Source: Bacillota bacterium (GTDB lineage Bacteria; Bacillota; Clostridia; Lachnospirales; Lachnospiraceae). Taken from it: a stretch of 36,091 bases of DNA. A program made the position numbers and the translations under genes. Below the pieces are notes generated by a model that was not told where the DNA came from, ran no database searches, and saw only the letters and a list, made by a program, of their open reading frames with translations. Below, in pieces: positions 25,392-33,854 of this stretch (position 1 is the stretch's first letter; each line of letters starts with the position of its first letter). The DNA lies in NCBI GenBank assembly GCA_029558315.1, contig JAKQFQ010000164.1:1-36091 (forward strand). Reading direction: 5' to 3'.

Positions 25392-25428
25392 GCCTGAAAG
25401 GAAACGTGTAATATTAAATTTCATTATT

Positions 25429-25549
25429 TGATATCTTTATGTTGGACATATCAGGAAATAGTGCTTGACATGAAAAAAGCAAAAGACTATTATAGTGATA
25501 TCAAAACGATATCATTATGATGGACATTTTATCAGCTTATTCTGATATA
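25429..25549 (+). promoter_or_regulatory. Strong promoter with three inverted repeats built on TGATATC
   Basis: The promoter is TTGACA (25465-25470), a 17-base spacer and TATTAT (25488-25493). A perfect inverted repeat, TGATATC (25496-25502) AAAAC GATATCA (25508-25514), covers the expected transcription start. Upstream of the -35 box TGATATC (25429-25435) faces CATATCA (25447-25453). Downstream ATCAG (25531-25535) faces CTGAT (25542-25546), overlapping TGATATA (25543-25549). The layout suggests cooperative repressor binding, probably by the ribbon-helix-helix protein encoded next; this is inference. Confidence 0.68.
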
Positions 25550-25577
25550 AATAATTGGATGGGAGGAAACGGACAGA

Positions 25578-25931
25578 ATGCTGACAGATAGCAAAAACAG
25601 ATCTATAAAACTAGAGACTGCTGAGGATTTGATCAGCGCAGGAACAACATACGAGACAATAAAGACATCAGAAGAAGAGCAGAAACTTCTAACTCGTTTG
25701 AATCAGCTGGGGCAATTGGAACAGACTATTACCAAGAAAGAAAATGAGCTGAGAGAGCGGGAAAAACGTTGCAAGGATAGTGAAAAAGCAAAGAAACAGA
25801 TCCTATTACGTCTATCTCCCGGATTGTGGGAGGAACTGGCCAGGTGGGCAGAGGACGATTTTAGATCAATCAATGGCCAGATAGAGTATCTACTTGCAGA
25901 CTGCGTGAAAAAGCGTCAGGAAGAATCGTAA
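25578..25931 (+). CDS. Ribbon-helix-helix DNA-binding protein with a coiled-coil N-terminal part
   Basis: This is a 117-residue protein. Residues 73-110 (QILLRLSPGLWEELARWAEDD, then RSINGQIEYLLADCV) fit an Arc-type ribbon-helix-helix: a short strand with alternating residues, then two helices. Residues about 31-72 are charged and heptad-like (LEQTITKKENELREREKR), a likely coiled coil, which is unusual for Arc-like repressors. GGAGG lies 11 bases before ATG 25578. The promoter region carries several TGATATC inverted repeats, so autoregulation is likely. The ABC exporter genes start 84 bases after its stop and may also be regulated by it; both are inference. Confidence 0.72.
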   Translation: MLTDSKNRSIKLETAEDLISAGTTYETIKTSEEEQKLLTRLNQLGQLEQTITKKENELREREKRCKDSEKAKKQILLRLSPGLWEELARWAEDDFRSINGQIEYLLADCVKKRQEES

Positions 25932-25943
25932 TCAGTAACAGGA

Positions 25944-25974
25944 AAAGGTCTGAGCTGCGCACAGACTTTTGCAT
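25944..25974 (+). terminator. Weak terminator or attenuator between the regulator and ABC genes
   Basis: AAAGGTCTG (25944-25952) pairs with CAGACTTTT (25962-25970) with one G-U pair over a 9-base loop. Only four T follow within the stem edge, so some transcripts probably read through into the ABC genes. No convincing separate promoter is seen in the gap. Confidence 0.5.
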
Positions 25975-26015
25975 AATTGTAAAGAACTATATTTAGTCGC
26001 AGCAAAGGAGGAGAA

Positions 26016-26804
26016 ATGAGTCAACTCATAGAAATACGGGATATGTGTAAAATCTATAATCCCGGAGAAAATGAGGTCCGTGCGTTGGACGGCATTACAC
26101 TTTCCATTGACAATAACGAATTTGTTGCAATTATTGGTCAATCTGGCTCGGGTAAATCAACACTAATGAATATGCTGGGATGCCTTGATGTGCCGACAAG
26201 TGGTCAATACATATTAAATGGGGAGGATGTTTCGGGAATGTCAGATGATGAATTATCTGATATCCGAAATAGAGAGATTGGATTTATCTTTCAGGGATTT
26301 AATCTGATTGCAACATTGACAGCCTTGGAAAATGTTGAACTTCCGCTGATTTATCGTGGGGTTCCGGGCAAAGAAAGAGGAGAATTATCAGAGACAGCAC
26401 TCATTAAAGTGGGACTGGAGAATCGTATGGAACATAAACCTTCAGAAATGTCTGGAGGACAGCAACAGCGTGTTGCCATTGCAAGAGCGATTGCCCAGGC
26501 ACCGCCCATTATTCTGGCCGATGAGCCTACCGGTAATCTGGATTCGGCATCAAGTGCTGAAATTCTTAATATTTTACGACAGCTACATGCGGAAGGCAGG
26601 ACGGTTATTCTGATTACGCATGATAATGAGATTGCACAGAAGGCAGACCGTATTATTAAGATTAGAGATGGACGGATTGAACAGGATTACATAAGAAATG
26701 CAGCAGTACAGGAAGCAGTTGTACAGGAAGCAGCAGTACCGGAGATCAATATACAACAACCGATATTTGAGGAAAACGTAAATACGCAAGAAATTAATGC
26801 TTAG
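26016..26804 (+). CDS. MacB/LolD-type ABC transporter ATPase
   Basis: This 262-residue ATPase powers the exporter encoded by the next two genes. It has Walker [10 protein letters not shown] (41-49), a Q-loop in [21 protein letters not shown], the signature MSGGQQQR (145-152), Walker [13 protein letters not shown] (165-176) and the H-loop His202. The body of the family ends near residue 224. The tail carries 5-residue units ([15 protein letters not shown] and degenerate ones) coded by 15-bp repeats at 26703-26747. AAAGGAGG precedes ATG 26016. The family exports lipids, peptides or drugs or works in antimicrobial peptide defence; the cargo here is unknown. Confidence 0.93.
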   Translation: MSQLIEIRDMCKIYNPGENEVRALDGITLSIDNNEFVAIIGQSGSGKSTLMNMLGCLDVPTSGQYILNGEDVSGMSDDELSDIRNREIGFIFQGFNLIATLTALENVELPLIYRGVPGKERGELSETALIKVGLENRMEHKPSEMSGGQQQRVAIARAIAQAPPIILADEPTGNLDSASSAEILNILRQLHAEGRTVILITHDNEIAQKADRIIKIRDGRIEQDYIRNAAVQEAVVQEAAVPEINIQQPIFEENVNTQEINA

Positions 26805-26818
26805 AAGGAGATAGAATC

Positions 26819-28456
26819 ATGGCATCAAAGACAAAGAAGAAAAAAAAGAAAGTAGTTCGTTGGATTATTCTTGGTGTAATTGCAGTAGCTGTAATTGCGA
26901 TTATCATTATCAATTCATTATCTGCAAAGGATGCACCGGAGATTGTTGCAGCAGAGACTGTTTACCGTGGTGAGGTGGTATATACAATTGGAGCAAGTGG
27001 AACTGTAACCAGTGAAGAAAGTAAAACCTATTTTGCAGTCACCGGAGTTACGATTGATTCCATTAATGTTGAGGCTGGTGATGCAGTTTGTGCCGGAGAT
27101 CAGCTGATTAGTTATGACGAAGATGAAATCTTATTATCTATGTCAGAAAATGCATTATCTTTGGAATCTGACAATGCAGCATATCTGGCAAAACTTCAGG
27201 ATAACAATGAGAGAAATGCAGAGTATGCGCAGGCAGTTGCTGATGTAGATAGCTATGAAGCATTGATTGAGGCGCAGGAAGATTATATTCAGGGACTGAA
27301 GGATGGCATCGCGGATGAGAAGGAAGAACGATTAGAAGCAATTGCATATGAGATGGAGAGCCTGAGCATTCAGAATATCGAATACAATCGCCAGCTTGCC
27401 AAGCTGACACAGCATTTGGAAGATGATGAGATTGATTATTATAGAAAATTGATTGCATCTAATAATATGAGAATTACTCAGTTAGAGACGGAGCAGACAT
27501 TACTTAACAACTTTGAAGCATCTGAAAATAAAGATGAACTGCTTCGGATTGCAGAAGCAGATCTCACAGATCTGAATGCGAATCTGACTGCAGCAAAGGC
27601 AGACAGAGATTCTTCAGAAGCTGCTTTATTAAACAGCAATGAGCTTACCTCATTAGACGCAGGAAATGAACTTTTGCTGTTACAGGCAGCAGAGAAACAG
27701 GAAAAACTGGAAAGTGCTATGAATGGAGTTGTAGCAGACTTTGATGGTATTGTTACCAGTGTCTCTGTAATTGAGGGAGCAACGACACCAGAAGGTACCG
27801 CACTCATTGTTGTGGAATCTACAGAAAAGGTTATGGTTGAATTTGGTGCCAGTAAATACGATCTGGAAGATCTCCAGGTAGGACAATCAGCAGTCATTAC
27901 GATTTCGGGACATGAGTATGAAGGTACAGTCTCCAAGATTGATCGTATGGCAACTACAAATGATTCCGGTGCAGCTGTTGTTAATTGTCAAGTTGCAATT
28001 ATCAATCCTGATGACGGAATCTTCCTTGGAGTAGATGGTAAGATTACAATTACGGTAGCAACAGCAACGGATGCCTTAGTTGTACCGGTAGAAGCTGTTA
28101 ACACTGACCGTACCGGAGATTTCTGTTATGTAATCAAAGACGGCGTAGCTAAAAAACAGTATGTTACGACCGGAATCTCTTCTAATATTGAGATTGAAAT
28201 TCTGGAAGGTTTGGAGGAAGGCGATGAAGTAATTACCACAATTTCCTCTACACTCGAGGATGGATCAAGTGTATTTGTTATGGATCCGATTATGCTGGGA
28301 GAAACGGAGGAAACTTCTGAAATAGAAGCAACAACAGAACCGGCAGAGTCAGACGATGAGGCAGCAACACAGGAACCGGAATCTGAGGAAGAAGGAAATG
28401 CCTCGAATGAAGATGCGGCACTTCCAACTAGTACAGACGAAGAAACAGAAGAATAA
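26819..28456 (+). CDS. MacA/HlyD-like membrane fusion protein of the ABC exporter
   Basis: This 545-residue adaptor has a Lys-rich N-terminus, one membrane segment (about 15-35), a lipoyl/barrel-like half (GEVVYTIGASGTVTSEESKT), a long coiled-coil hairpin (about 100-300), the second half NGVVADFDGIVTSVSVIEGATTPEGT, and a beta-barrel region with KITITVATATDALVVPVEAV. This is the layout of RND/ABC adaptor proteins. The last 50 residues are a highly acidic Glu/Ser/Thr tail with no Gram-negative counterpart. In a one-membrane cell it should sit outside, joined to the permease. It starts 14 bases after the ATPase gene behind AAGGAG. Confidence 0.9.
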   Translation: MASKTKKKKKKVVRWIILGVIAVAVIAIIIINSLSAKDAPEIVAAETVYRGEVVYTIGASGTVTSEESKTYFAVTGVTIDSINVEAGDAVCAGDQLISYDEDEILLSMSENALSLESDNAAYLAKLQDNNERNAEYAQAVADVDSYEALIEAQEDYIQGLKDGIADEKEERLEAIAYEMESLSIQNIEYNRQLAKLTQHLEDDEIDYYRKLIASNNMRITQLETEQTLLNNFEASENKDELLRIAEADLTDLNANLTAAKADRDSSEAALLNSNELTSLDAGNELLLLQAAEKQEKLESAMNGVVADFDGIVTSVSVIEGATTPEGTALIVVESTEKVMVEFGASKYDLEDLQVGQSAVITISGHEYEGTVSKIDRMATTNDSGAAVVNCQVAIINPDDGIFLGVDGKITITVATATDALVVPVEAVNTDRTGDFCYVIKDGVAKKQYVTTGISSNIEIEILEGLEEGDEVITTISSTLEDGSSVFVMDPIMLGETEETSEIEATTEPAESDDEAATQEPESEEEGNASNEDAALPTSTDEETEE

Positions 28457-28494
28457 TGACAGCTTAGCCAATAGGCGAAAAATGGAGGCTTAAA

Positions 28495-29718
28495 ATGGCA
28501 CAATTACTAGAGTATGTGAAGCTGGCATTAATGAATATCAAGTCCAATAAAGTGCGAACTGCGTTAACGATGCTTGGTATCATTATCGGTGTTTCTTCAG
28601 TAATCCTGATTATTTCAGTGGGTAATGGAATTAAGGGAGAAATCAATGGAGCACTGAACAACATTGCCGGTGGACAGATTTATATTCAGTCAGTCAAGAA
28701 TTCGGAGGACAATGAATTCATAGAATTTACAACGGAGGACTTTGATGTTATCAAAGAGAAGGTAGAAGGCGTTACCGGAGTAACTCCAATGAGTGGTTTC
28801 AATGGAGAAGCATATAGCAACAAAGGGAGTTTTACGGCTTATACTTATGCCGGTACAGAAAGTATGGAAAAATATTTTCGTGACCCCTTGCTGTATGGAA
28901 GATATTTTACAAAAGAAGAGTATGATGCAGGTGCAAATGTCTGTATTGTACTTGAACAAAGTGCGGTGCACTTATTTGGAACCGCAGATGTTGTGGGTAT
29001 GACGGTGGAACTTACTTTTGGTGGTCAGGTAGAGGACTTTACGATTATCGGAGTAAGAAGTGATAATGAATCCGCGATGTACAATATGATGTATAACTAT
29101 GATGAGGTTGAGATGGAAATGCCTATGACGACATTTTACGGAATGATTGGTTATGATCAGGAACTCACCTTTGACGGATTCTATATCTTTAGTGATATGC
29201 TCTCAGATACAACACAGATTACCTCACAGGTAATTTCCATTTTGGAAGCAAGACATAACTGCAGGGGCGAGAACAGAATTGAAGTACAGGATTTCAATTC
29301 CTATATTTCAGAGGTGAATGGTATTTTGGATAAGGTCACACTGTTTGTTGTCTTTGTTGCCGGCATTTCTCTTCTGGTAGGAGGAATCGGTGTTATGACA
29401 ATCATGCTTGTTTCTGTAACAGAGCGAACCAGAGAGATTGGTATACGAAAAGCACTGGGAGCACGAACCGGCTCGATTATGTTCCAATTCTTATGTGAGT
29501 CGGCAATTATCACACTGATTGCTGGTATCATTGGAATTATCATTGGTGGAGCAGGGGCAATATTGGTTGGTAAATTAATTGGATTCGCCGCCTCTATATC
29601 ACCGGTAGTAATTCTTGGCGCGAGCCTGTTCTCGTCCTCGGTAGGTATTTTCTTTGGTATCTATCCGGCCAGACATGCAGCCAAAATGAGCCCAATAGAG
29701 GCATTGCGTCATGAGTAA
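28495..29718 (+). CDS. MacB-like FtsX-domain ABC transporter permease
   Basis: This 407-residue protein has a first membrane helix after KVRTALTMLGIIIGVSSVILII, a large extracytoplasmic domain (about 45-270) and three C-terminal helices. The FtsX signature VTERTREIGIRKALGARTGSIMFQFLCESAIIT is clear, and the end AAKMSPIEALRHE is family typical. MacB-type permeases use their outer domain to move substrates without a classic pore. It completes a three-gene exporter with the ATPase and adaptor. GGAGG precedes ATG 28495. Confidence 0.94.
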   Translation: MAQLLEYVKLALMNIKSNKVRTALTMLGIIIGVSSVILIISVGNGIKGEINGALNNIAGGQIYIQSVKNSEDNEFIEFTTEDFDVIKEKVEGVTGVTPMSGFNGEAYSNKGSFTAYTYAGTESMEKYFRDPLLYGRYFTKEEYDAGANVCIVLEQSAVHLFGTADVVGMTVELTFGGQVEDFTIIGVRSDNESAMYNMMYNYDEVEMEMPMTTFYGMIGYDQELTFDGFYIFSDMLSDTTQITSQVISILEARHNCRGENRIEVQDFNSYISEVNGILDKVTLFVVFVAGISLLVGGIGVMTIMLVSVTERTREIGIRKALGARTGSIMFQFLCESAIITLIAGIIGIIIGGAGAILVGKLIGFAASISPVVILGASLFSSSVGIFFGIYPARHAAKMSPIEALRHE

Positions 29719-29759
29719 ACAGTTATTTGTATAAGATAGATTACAATATTTATCCCAGG

Positions 29760-29795
29760 CAGGAATTGCGTTTCGGTGCAATTCCTGTTATTATA
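29760..29795 (+). terminator. Terminator of the ABC exporter operon
   Basis: CAGGAATTGC (29760-29769) pairs perfectly with GCAATTCCTG (29778-29787) over an 8-base loop. TTATTATATA follows, a weak T-tail. Confidence 0.75.
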
Positions 29796-29834
29796 TATGA
29801 GACTGTGTAATCAGTCCGGAAAGGAAAACATTTT

Positions 29835-30329
29835 ATGAGTGATACATCAAAAGAAATCAGTTTTACGGTTCATATGACTGCAGGTATTCTTTATGATTAT
29901 ATGATCAATCACGCATATTCTGGTGCTTCCGGAATTCTTGGAACCTGTTTTGGATTCCTTGGCATTATATTTTATTTAAAGACTAATTTTGTACTTTATC
30001 TTATTCTTGGAATCGTGCTGGTCTTATATCTTCCCATTAATCTGAAATACAAATCTTTTGTGCAAATGAAAATGACAGAAAGTTTTCAAAAGCCATTAGA
30101 GTATCGAATTAATCAGGATGGAATTACGGTAGCACAGGACGGACAGGAAGAAAGCGTGCCATGGAGTCAATGCTGTAAAGCTGTTTCAACGAAGCAAAGT
30201 ATTGTAGTGTATACAGGAAAACAAAATGCTTCTATTTTCCCGCGAAAAGATCTTGCAGATCATCTTCCTGCACTTGTAGCAACGATTGCAGAGAATATGG
30301 ATCCTAAGAAGATTAAAATTCGTAATTAA
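29835..30329 (+). CDS. YcxB-like membrane protein
   Basis: This 164-residue protein has two adjacent hydrophobic segments (about 32-50 and 52-68), followed by a soluble C-terminal domain of YcxB type (YRINQDGITVAQDGQEESVPWSQCCKAVSTKQSIVVY, then IFPRKDL). The family is widespread in Firmicutes and has no fixed role. GGAAAGGA precedes ATG 29835. tsaE starts 13 bases after its stop, so it is probably the first gene of the tsaE-ispD transcript. Confidence 0.75.
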   Translation: MSDTSKEISFTVHMTAGILYDYMINHAYSGASGILGTCFGFLGIIFYLKTNFVLYLILGIVLVLYLPINLKYKSFVQMKMTESFQKPLEYRINQDGITVAQDGQEESVPWSQCCKAVSTKQSIVVYTGKQNASIFPRKDLADHLPALVATIAENMDPKKIKIRN

Positions 30330-30342
30330 TCGAGGTTATAAC

Positions 30343-30771
30343 ATGGTCATAGAAACGAGAAATGTAAAAGAAACCCTGGAACTGGGAATCAAAATCGGTC
30401 AGGAGGCCAAGCCTGGATTAGTGATTGCGCTGGAGGGAGACCTTGGCGTGGGAAAGACTGTTCTTGCACAGGGGGTCGCAAAGGGACTGGGAGTTGAGGA
30501 AATGGTATGCTCACCGACCTTTACCATTGTTCAGGTTTATGAGGAAGGACGATATCCTTTCTATCATTTTGATGTATATCGATTGGAAGACCCGGATGAA
30601 ATGTATGAGGTTGGGTTTGAAGATTATTTTTACGGTGAAGGTGTCTGTATGGTAGAATGGGCAGAAATGATAAAAGAGATTCTGCCGTCTTCGTATTTGA
30701 AGATAGAGATTTCCAAGGACCCGCAGCAGGGGGTTGATTACAGGAAAATCACATTAACGCAAGTTGGTTAG
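30343..30771 (+). CDS. tsaE: tRNA t6A biosynthesis ATPase TsaE
   Basis: This 142-residue P-loop protein is needed with TsaB and TsaD to place threonylcarbamoyl on A37 of ANN-decoding tRNAs. It shows Walker A GDLGVGKT, the family stretch GVEEMVCSPTFTIVQVYEEGRYPFYHFDVYRL, and VCMVEWAEMI. The frame is open upstream to 30286, overlapping the previous gene; ATG 30343 with GAGGT six bases upstream gives the normal length. It lies close to tsaB (18 bases). Confidence 0.95.
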   Translation: MVIETRNVKETLELGIKIGQEAKPGLVIALEGDLGVGKTVLAQGVAKGLGVEEMVCSPTFTIVQVYEEGRYPFYHFDVYRLEDPDEMYEVGFEDYFYGEGVCMVEWAEMIKEILPSSYLKIEISKDPQQGVDYRKITLTQVG

Positions 30772-30789
30772 AAGAAAGGTATCATACCT

Positions 30790-31512
30790 ATGAAAATCAT
30801 TGCATTGGATAGTTCAGGACAGGTGGCAAGTGTGGCAACTGTTGTCGATGGAGTTCTGACAGGAGAATATTCGACAAATTACAAAAAAACACATTCTCAG
30901 ACGCTTTTGCCAATGTTGGACGAACTGCTTCAAATGACGGAACTGGAACTTGAAGAAGTGGATGCAGTTGCAATATCTGCAGGACCGGGATCTTTTACCG
31001 GATTAAGAATTGGTGCGGCAACTGCCAAAGGACTTGGACTGGCATTAAAAAAACCAATTGTAGCAGTTCCGACACTGGAAGCTTTGGCATATAATTTTTA
31101 TGGTTATAATCAGGTGATTTGTCCGATGATGGATGCAAGAAGAGAACAGGTGTATTCTGGTATTTATACCTTTGAACGAATCGGAAAACATCCATTTCAG
31201 TATGAGCTTCAAAAGAAGAAGGACGGTTGCGCGATAGATGTTCATGAATTACTTGAAAATATTAATCAGATTGGACAAGAAGTAATATTTCTTGGTGATG
31301 GAAGTGCAGTATACAAAGAGACGATTATGGCACAATGCAATGTCGCGTTTTCCTTCGCACCGTTCTCCATGAATGTACAGCGTGCGGCAAGTGTAGCCTT
31401 GCTTGCAGGACAAATGTTTGAAAAAGGACAGATTCAGACTGCTGCATTTCATGCACCGGAATATTTTAGAGTGTCACAGGCAGAACGGGAAAGGGAAGAG
31501 AAGAATACATAA
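30790..31512 (+). CDS. tsaB: tRNA t6A biosynthesis scaffold protein TsaB
   Basis: This 240-residue protein of the ASKHA/Kae1-like fold pairs with TsaD in the t6A machinery. The family marks are IIALDSSGQVASVA, KTHSQTLLPMLDELL, AISAGPGSFTGLRIG and CPMMDARREQVYSGIY. The C-terminal half is less conserved. AAAGG lies before ATG 30790. Its TAA shares one base with the rimI start (TAATG), showing tight coupling. Confidence 0.95.
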   Translation: MKIIALDSSGQVASVATVVDGVLTGEYSTNYKKTHSQTLLPMLDELLQMTELELEEVDAVAISAGPGSFTGLRIGAATAKGLGLALKKPIVAVPTLEALAYNFYGYNQVICPMMDARREQVYSGIYTFERIGKHPFQYELQKKKDGCAIDVHELLENINQIGQEVIFLGDGSAVYKETIMAQCNVAFSFAPFSMNVQRAASVALLAGQMFEKGQIQTAAFHAPEYFRVSQAEREREEKNT

Positions 31513-31943
31513 TGATTGTTAGAAAGATGGAAGAGAAGGATCTCGATCAGGTCTGTCAATTAGAGGCAGATACATTTTCCAGACCATGGAGACGCAAGGA
31601 TTTTGAAGATGCAATCCGTGAAAAGTATTATTGCTTCTATGTTGCAGCAGAAGACAACATAGTTCTGGCGACAGCAGGACTAATCTGTTCACACGACGAA
31701 GCCGACATAACAAATGTTGCAGTACTTCCGGCATATAGAAGACGGGGCATTGCACGTTCCTTATTACGACAGATGCTTGCAGAGGCTAAAACGAATGGAA
31801 TAAAGGCATTTACACTGGAAGTGAGAGCGGGTAACCTTGCAGCAATACAAATGTATGAAAGCCTTGGATTTGTGAGAGAAGGATTGAGAAAAGAATTTTA
31901 TGATCTTCCTTGTGAAGATGCAGTTATTATGTGGAAACGATAA
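31512..31943 (+). CDS. rimI: GNAT acetyltransferase RimI (ribosomal protein S18 N-terminal alanine acetyltransferase)
   Basis: This 143-residue GNAT protein has the acetyl-CoA loop ADITNVAVLPAYRRRGIARSLL and the C-terminal LEVRAGNLAAIQMYESLGFVREGLRKEFY typical of RimI. The family acetylates the N-terminus of ribosomal protein S18 in E. coli; the same substrate here is inference from the family and from its place among the tsa genes, where rimI is commonly found. It overlaps tsaB by one base. Confidence 0.92.
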   Translation: MIVRKMEEKDLDQVCQLEADTFSRPWRRKDFEDAIREKYYCFYVAAEDNIVLATAGLICSHDEADITNVAVLPAYRRRGIARSLLRQMLAEAKTNGIKAFTLEVRAGNLAAIQMYESLGFVREGLRKEFYDLPCEDAVIMWKR

Positions 31944-32042
31944 CATATATTACCGCTATGAGAAACCCACGAGAGTGACTATAATAGAAGAACTGCGATG
32001 CAATATCTGCAGTAAGGCAAATCAGAGACGTGGAGGACGAAT

Positions 32043-32288
32043 ATGCGAAAGTATAATGACAAAGAGAGTACAGAATTACTTGAGATTCAATGCAACTGTT
32101 GTGGGAAGCAGCTACTCGTAAAAAATGGAATTGTGCGGGAAGGCTGTATGATGTATCAGGATATCTTTGGATATTTCTCACATAAGGATGGGGAAATGCA
32201 CAGTTTTGATTTATGCGAGGATTGTTATGACCGTATAGTTCAATCCTTTAAAATCCCGGTTTCAATTGAAGAAAAGGAATTGCTATAG
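32043..32288 (+). CDS. Small zinc-ribbon-like protein
   Basis: This 81-residue protein has two Cys pairs, CNCCGKQL near residue 17 and LCEDCYD near 57, spaced to hold one zinc ion. Between them lies GCMMYQDIFGYFSHKDGEMHSFDL. No signal or membrane segment is present. GGAGG precedes ATG 32043. I recall similar short proteins in Lachnospiraceae but know of no function. It lies between rimI and rnz, 100 bases after the former, so it is likely part of the same transcript. Confidence 0.75.
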   Translation: MRKYNDKESTELLEIQCNCCGKQLLVKNGIVREGCMMYQDIFGYFSHKDGEMHSFDLCEDCYDRIVQSFKIPVSIEEKELL

Positions 32289-32304
32289 GAAAGGCAGACG
32301 GATT

Positions 32305-33216
32305 ATGTTGGATATATGTCTTTTGGGAACTGGTGGGATGATGCCTCTTCCTAAACGATGGCTTACGGCGATGATGGCCAGATATAACGGAAAAAGTATA
32401 TTGATTGATTGCGGAGAAGGTACACAGATTGCCATGAAGGAAAAGGGGTGGAGCCCCAATCCTATTGACATTATCTGTTTTACACATTATCATGCAGACC
32501 ATATAAGCGGATTGCCCGGAATGCTATTGACCATGGGCAATGCTGAACGTACGCAACCATTGCTGTTAATTGGTCCCAAAGGATTGGAACGTGTGGTTTC
32601 GGCTTTACGTATGATTGCACCGGAGTTGCCATTTGAGATTAATTATAAAGAATTGACGCAAAATGAAGAAAAGATTGATATGGATGGATTTTACATTCAG
32701 GCTTTTAGGGTGAATCATAATATTGTCTGTTATGGCTACAGCGTTGTCATTGAAAGAAAAGGCAAATTCGATGCCAATAGGGCACGCGAATGCGAAATCC
32801 CATTGAAATTTTGGAATAAACTGCAACACGGGGAGACTATCGTTGAGGGAGATGTTACGTATACACCCCAAATGGTGATGGGACCGGAACGAAAAGGATT
32901 AAAAGTGACTTACTGTACGGATACCAGACCAACGGATGGAATTGTAACACATGCCAGTGGTGCGGATTTATTTATCTGTGAAGGAATGTATGGAGAAGCA
33001 GATAAGATAGATAAAGCGAAAGCATATAAGCATATGACATTTTATGAAGCTGCCAAAATGGCTGCGCAGGCAAAGGTGAAAGAAATGTGGCTGACACATT
33101 ATAGCCCGTCATTACCTTGGCCGGAGCCATACATGGAGGATGTCAGGAAGATATTCCCCAATGCGAAGGCAGGGAAAGACGGCAAATCAGTTACATTGCT
33201 TTTTGAGGAAGACTAG
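32305..33216 (+). CDS. rnz: Ribonuclease Z (tRNA 3' processing endonuclease)
   Basis: This 303-residue metallo-beta-lactamase fold enzyme cuts the 3' trailer of tRNA precursors. The metal motif is FTHYHADHISGLPG (HxHxDH), with DCGEGTQIAMK before it, VNHN mid-protein, and CTDTRP plus LTHYSPS late. The N-terminal MLDICLLGTGGMMPLPKRWLT differs from the shorter B. subtilis type but fits a clostridial RNase Z group. ATG 32305 is chosen because the frame further upstream overlaps the previous gene. It ends 5 bases before the next start. Confidence 0.88.
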   Translation: MLDICLLGTGGMMPLPKRWLTAMMARYNGKSILIDCGEGTQIAMKEKGWSPNPIDIICFTHYHADHISGLPGMLLTMGNAERTQPLLLIGPKGLERVVSALRMIAPELPFEINYKELTQNEEKIDMDGFYIQAFRVNHNIVCYGYSVVIERKGKFDANRARECEIPLKFWNKLQHGETIVEGDVTYTPQMVMGPERKGLKVTYCTDTRPTDGIVTHASGADLFICEGMYGEADKIDKAKAYKHMTFYEAAKMAAQAKVKEMWLTHYSPSLPWPEPYMEDVRKIFPNAKAGKDGKSVTLLFEED

Positions 33217-33221
33217 GAATC

Positions 33222-33854
33222 ATGGAGGAGAAAGGGACGAACACGAAGGTACGTGCCAAGGGGACAAAAACAACCTTTATTATGTTAATCATGGTAGCAC
33301 TGGTGATGGGGTACTACTATTATTTGTCGTCCAAAAACAGCGAAGCAACATCACAGGAGAATATCGAAGCAACAGTGGAAGAAAGTATGACACCGGTACA
33401 GGAACTGCTGGCTCGTGTGCCCTATAGAGAATACCCAACGACACCGGTACAGGTACTAAAGTATTATAACGAAATCACAGCATGTTTCTATAATGAGACC
33501 TATTCGGATGAAGAACTCAGCGAACTTGCACATCTGGCGCAATCCCTCTATGATAACGAGCTTGTACTAAATCAGAGCCAGGATGAGTACTTAAGCAATT
33601 TAAGGGATGATATTGCTGTGTTCAAATCAGGAAATATAACAGTCTATTCAAGTGAAGTGACTCCTTCCACAGACGTAGAGTATTTTACATTTGAAGAGAG
33701 GGAATGTGCACGACTTTACTGTACCTATACATTGAAATCGGGCACAGTTTATCAGTCATCCCGAGAAGTCTATGTACTGAGAAAGGACGACGAAGGCCAT
33801 TGGAAAATCCTTGGCTTTGCTTTGGTGACGGAAGACGAGGAGGCGGGAGAGTAA
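33222..33854 (+). CDS. Single-pass membrane protein of unknown function
   Basis: This 210-residue protein has a Lys/Arg-rich N-terminus, one membrane segment (about 18-36), a Ser/Glu linker and an extracytoplasmic domain ([36 protein letters not shown], ending in [19 protein letters not shown]). I recall similar proteins in Lachnospiraceae, with no defined role. Its TAA overlaps the tsaD start by one base (TAATG), so the two are co-translated. Confidence 0.75.
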   Translation: MEEKGTNTKVRAKGTKTTFIMLIMVALVMGYYYYLSSKNSEATSQENIEATVEESMTPVQELLARVPYREYPTTPVQVLKYYNEITACFYNETYSDEELSELAHLAQSLYDNELVLNQSQDEYLSNLRDDIAVFKSGNITVYSSEVTPSTDVEYFTFEERECARLYCTYTLKSGTVYQSSREVYVLRKDDEGHWKILGFALVTEDEEAGE

